Part shown: in pieces, positions 26,866-28,712 of the stretch | Numbering within the stretch: the first letter of the stretch is position 1 | Layout of the letters: every line of letters starts with the position of its first letter | Assembly: GCA_025602905.1 (NCBI GenBank) | Contig: JAHLKI010000083.1 | Coordinates: forward strand, 1 to 28,712 | Direction: 5' to 3' | DNA length: 28,712 nucleotides | Source of the DNA: Phlyctochytrium arcticum | Lineage: Eukaryota > Chytridiomycota > Chytridiomycetes > Chytridiales > Chytridiaceae | Made by a program: the position numbers and the translations under genes | Notes under the pieces: model-generated | Seen by the model: only the letters and a program-made list of their open reading frames with translations | What the model was told of the DNA's origin: nothing | Database searches by the model: none

Positions 26866-27797
26866 CTAGCCTATGATGGGTCCGCCATTCCAGGCTTCAG
26901 TCGCTTGCAAGGCCTCTCCCAGACTCAAGTTCGCTCGTATATAGCTCAAGAAAACATCGCTTTTCCAGCACCCCGCGCGCATCAACTGGATTACTGACGC
27001 GCCTTGACGCGCAAGCCACGTCGCACCTCCTGACTGCAGTGAATGGCCGGCGAATTGCGATCCGGCCAGCGCCTTCAGCTTCTGAATAAACCACTTCCTG
27101 GTGGGCACACTGCCGTCCTTGCGCAGAAAGAGAAAGTCCTTGTGGTTGTCCTTGTGGAGTAAATCCCTCCACGCCGCATAGTCAATCATGATATCCCAAG
27201 CCTGCATGCCATGGCCAAATGCGCGGTTGGCGCTCGCTCGATGGTCACCAGGCAGCCTTCGAAGAATCGGTCCGTCTTGCTGCCTCGCAGCTCAAATACA
27301 TACGATGTAGGCCCCAATTCCAAACTGGATCGCGCCGGTATCTTGAGTGGGGACTGGAGCCAAACGTCGTCTGGCCATACCAGCTCGCCCAACCGGCACA
27401 AACCAAAGAACCCCGTGGTCACAATTGCCATAAATAGTGCATGGTCGTAATCGGCCCGTTGTGGCGCCCTTGATAGTACTTCGATGTCGCCCACCGTAAG
27501 AGCGGGCTTCCTCCGTGGTGCCTTGTTCAGTCCCAAGTGACCTTGCACTTTCTTGATAGCGTTTTCCATGTCCTTAAATACGGGATCTTCTTTAATTGCT
27601 TCCCATTCTTGTCTCATACCACTTTCGGTCATCCACGCTCTGACTCCCGCCAGGTATTTCGTAATAGTCTTGACTGGATACCCGTGCGCGCCCATGTGGA
27701 CCATATATTGTAAAGTTGTTTCTCTGTTTGGTAATAATGACACTCCGTATAAACATACAAATTTTTCCCAACTCCCAACTCCTGTTGTATAACCCAA
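26866..27797 (-). pseudogene. tyrosine recombinase of the right YR retrotransposon
   Basis: The 203-codon frame (27797-27186) covers the core-binding domain (TLQYMVHMGAHGYPVKTITK) and box I (TTGFFGLCRLGELVW, catalytic Arg), with a lysine in LRGSKTDRF. After a shift at about 27200 the rest is open to 26866: GSQFAGHSLQSGGATWLA, AGCWKSDVFLSYIRANL with the nucleophile Tyr. The HxxR motif reads H-S-L-Q: the box II Arg is a Gln encoded by CAG at 27034-27036, one G-to-A change from CGG. It would integrate element cDNA but should be impaired. It differs in sequence from the left-hand recombinase, so it is another element. Confidence 0.8.
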
Positions 27798-27889
27798 CCT
27801 TGTTGATGTCTCCAGTTGACACCGTAGCCATTACTCTCTGACCCCTGGCCAATCCCCTTGCTCGAATAGGCGCTGAAGGCGCATCTTCT

Positions 27890-28318
27890 CTAAAGCACCC
27901 CGGGGCACCTGTCAGTGGGTAATCCCGGGGGCCAGTGAGGCGGAGTAAGGTTTCGCAGCCGCACGGCCGGAGAGAGTTGTTTGGTTTTGACAATATCGCG
28001 CCGTGAGACGGGATCAGCAGGGTTTTGCGCGCCGGCGATGTGCATGATTCTTAGGCTACAATGATGCCGGAGTTCGAAAAGGACGACGGCTTCTAGAATC
28101 AGCGCGGCGTGGGGGTTCGAGGAGTGCAGGGTGTTGAAGGCATCCACCGAGTTGGACAAATCGGACCAGATGATAATTTTCTTGGTTCTAGGCGGTAGCG
28201 ATATAAGCCAGCGCTCCATCCATAATGGACCTTGCTGCTCACCATCAGTCTCTAAGATAATCCCGCGCGTGTTATTTTGGTGGCAATGCGGCAGCGCGGC
28301 CGCGTGGCCGCGGTTTTT
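27890..28318 (-). pseudogene. RNase H domain of the right YR retrotransposon
   Basis: A frame with IIIWSDLSNSVDAFNTLHSS (catalytic Asp in SDLSNSVD) and LRIMHIAGAQNPADPVSRRD (end of RNase H) can be extended upstream without a stop to about 28318. The first RNase H strand with its Asp and the RT are not found, so the element is cut near 28318. The sequence between 27890 and 27797 bridges to the recombinase with a frame change. Confidence 0.65.
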
Positions 28319-28712
28319 AGCTTAAGTGGCGTAGCTAAGCCAGTCTGCCGCGCCGGGTTTTTAAGATAAAAACGTGTCCACTATATAGATATGTGCTTCA
28401 CACATCCCCTTCATCATATCCTTTCACAAAACAGATGTTGATCCAAACGGTTTAAACTTAGAATTAGAGTGGCCTGCTGAAGTAATGAATTTTTTTTGCC
28501 AATCGAATTTGCCGCTAGCTCACGGCATCTGCTACTAACGATATAGGGGACCAGTGGAGAAGTTATCCCAATCAAGATTGCATATTAGTTGGATCACTAA
28601 TGTCTTGAATCACCCTATCAGGGCAATGGCAAATTTATTCTTCATGCCAAAGGACAATTATGCCCATCACTCACTCCAACCATCATCAGCGGTGAGAGTA
28701 CTGCACTCGAGT
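28319..28712. other. no recognisable gene; isolated TATA-like motif
   Basis: The stretch starts with a GC-rich block around 28285-28310 and then turns AT-rich. CTATATAG at 28380-28387 followed by a C/T-rich leader and an ATG (28436) looks like a promoter, but the frame from that ATG ends after six codons. I see nothing else. Confidence 0.3.

Larger units (their letters stand above)
26866..28318 (-). mobile_element. second YR retrotransposon, 5' truncated
   Basis: RNase H followed by tyrosine recombinase on the minus strand, in the same order as the element at the left end of the window but from a clearly different lineage. RT and gag are missing on the right side. Confidence 0.7.

Noticed and set aside
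1..28712. The two YR elements at the window ends as two halves of one interrupted element
   Set aside because: They lie on opposite strands, both include RNase H and recombinase, and their recombinase motifs differ (GLARLREVV versus GLCRLGELV).

Overview
The window looks like a repeat island from a filamentous basidiomycete, probably an agaricomycete. I infer this from intact short introns (51-64 nt, GTATGT/GTAAGN donors, CAG/TAG acceptors) and from the element types present: tyrosine-recombinase (YR) retrotransposons, a chromodomain Ty3/gypsy element, a Fot1/pogo transposon, a Tc1 relic, a RecQ helicase of the kind that accumulates in fungal repeat regions, and a member of a fungal family with an 'RGTN..EGG.H' motif. 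I found no rRNA gene, CRISPR array or intact housekeeping gene. Nearly every long reading frame is broken by stops or frameshifts, and several stops fit C-to-T changes.

Layout: 1-2680 (+) is the 3' part of a YR retrotransposon (RNase H, then tyrosine recombinase), followed by two 108-bp direct repeats that fit the B1-A2-B2 tail of a split-direct-repeat (Ngaro/PAT-type) element. 2794-3021 (-) is a possible Tc1-like helix-turn-helix relic. 3221-6334 is a Fot1/pogo transposon with inverted repeats of about 130 bp. Its minus-strand transposase has an acidic N-terminus spread over four small exons, and it sits inside a degenerate repeat whose uninterrupted paralogue lies at 7030-7440. 6633-6850 is an ~88-bp tandem repeat. 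7795-9115 is an internally deleted, chimeric Tc1/mariner element with 71-bp inverted repeats and TA flanks. 9300-9660 is an ~80-bp minisatellite. 10243-10483 holds an orphan promoter-like block and a tRNA-like sequence. 10759-13440 (-) is a RecQ-family helicase with an open catalytic core and a broken upstream part.

13856-17690 (-) is a chromovirus pol (protease, RT, RNase H, integrase, chromodomain) with its 3' LTR but no gag. 17657-18396 (+) is an unrecognised acidic gene fragment abutting it, and 18400-19162 (-) may be another fragment with a CCAAT/E-box/TATA promoter. 19446-22110 (+) is a broken member of the RGTN..EGG family whose C-terminal module is tandemly duplicated together with an intron. 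23260-26215 (+) is a second Ty3/gypsy element (gag, zinc knuckle, protease, start of RT), truncated inside RT. 26866-28318 (-) is a second, different YR retrotransposon, with the second catalytic arginine of the recombinase replaced by glutamine. The end of the window is non-coding.

These genes do not form a pathway. They are layers of independent selfish elements. The most informative signals are element architecture (split direct repeats, nested insertion with a paralogous empty site, hidden microexons, an intron killed in one copy of a duplication) and a possible unrecognised DDE-type core in the RGTN..EGG family.
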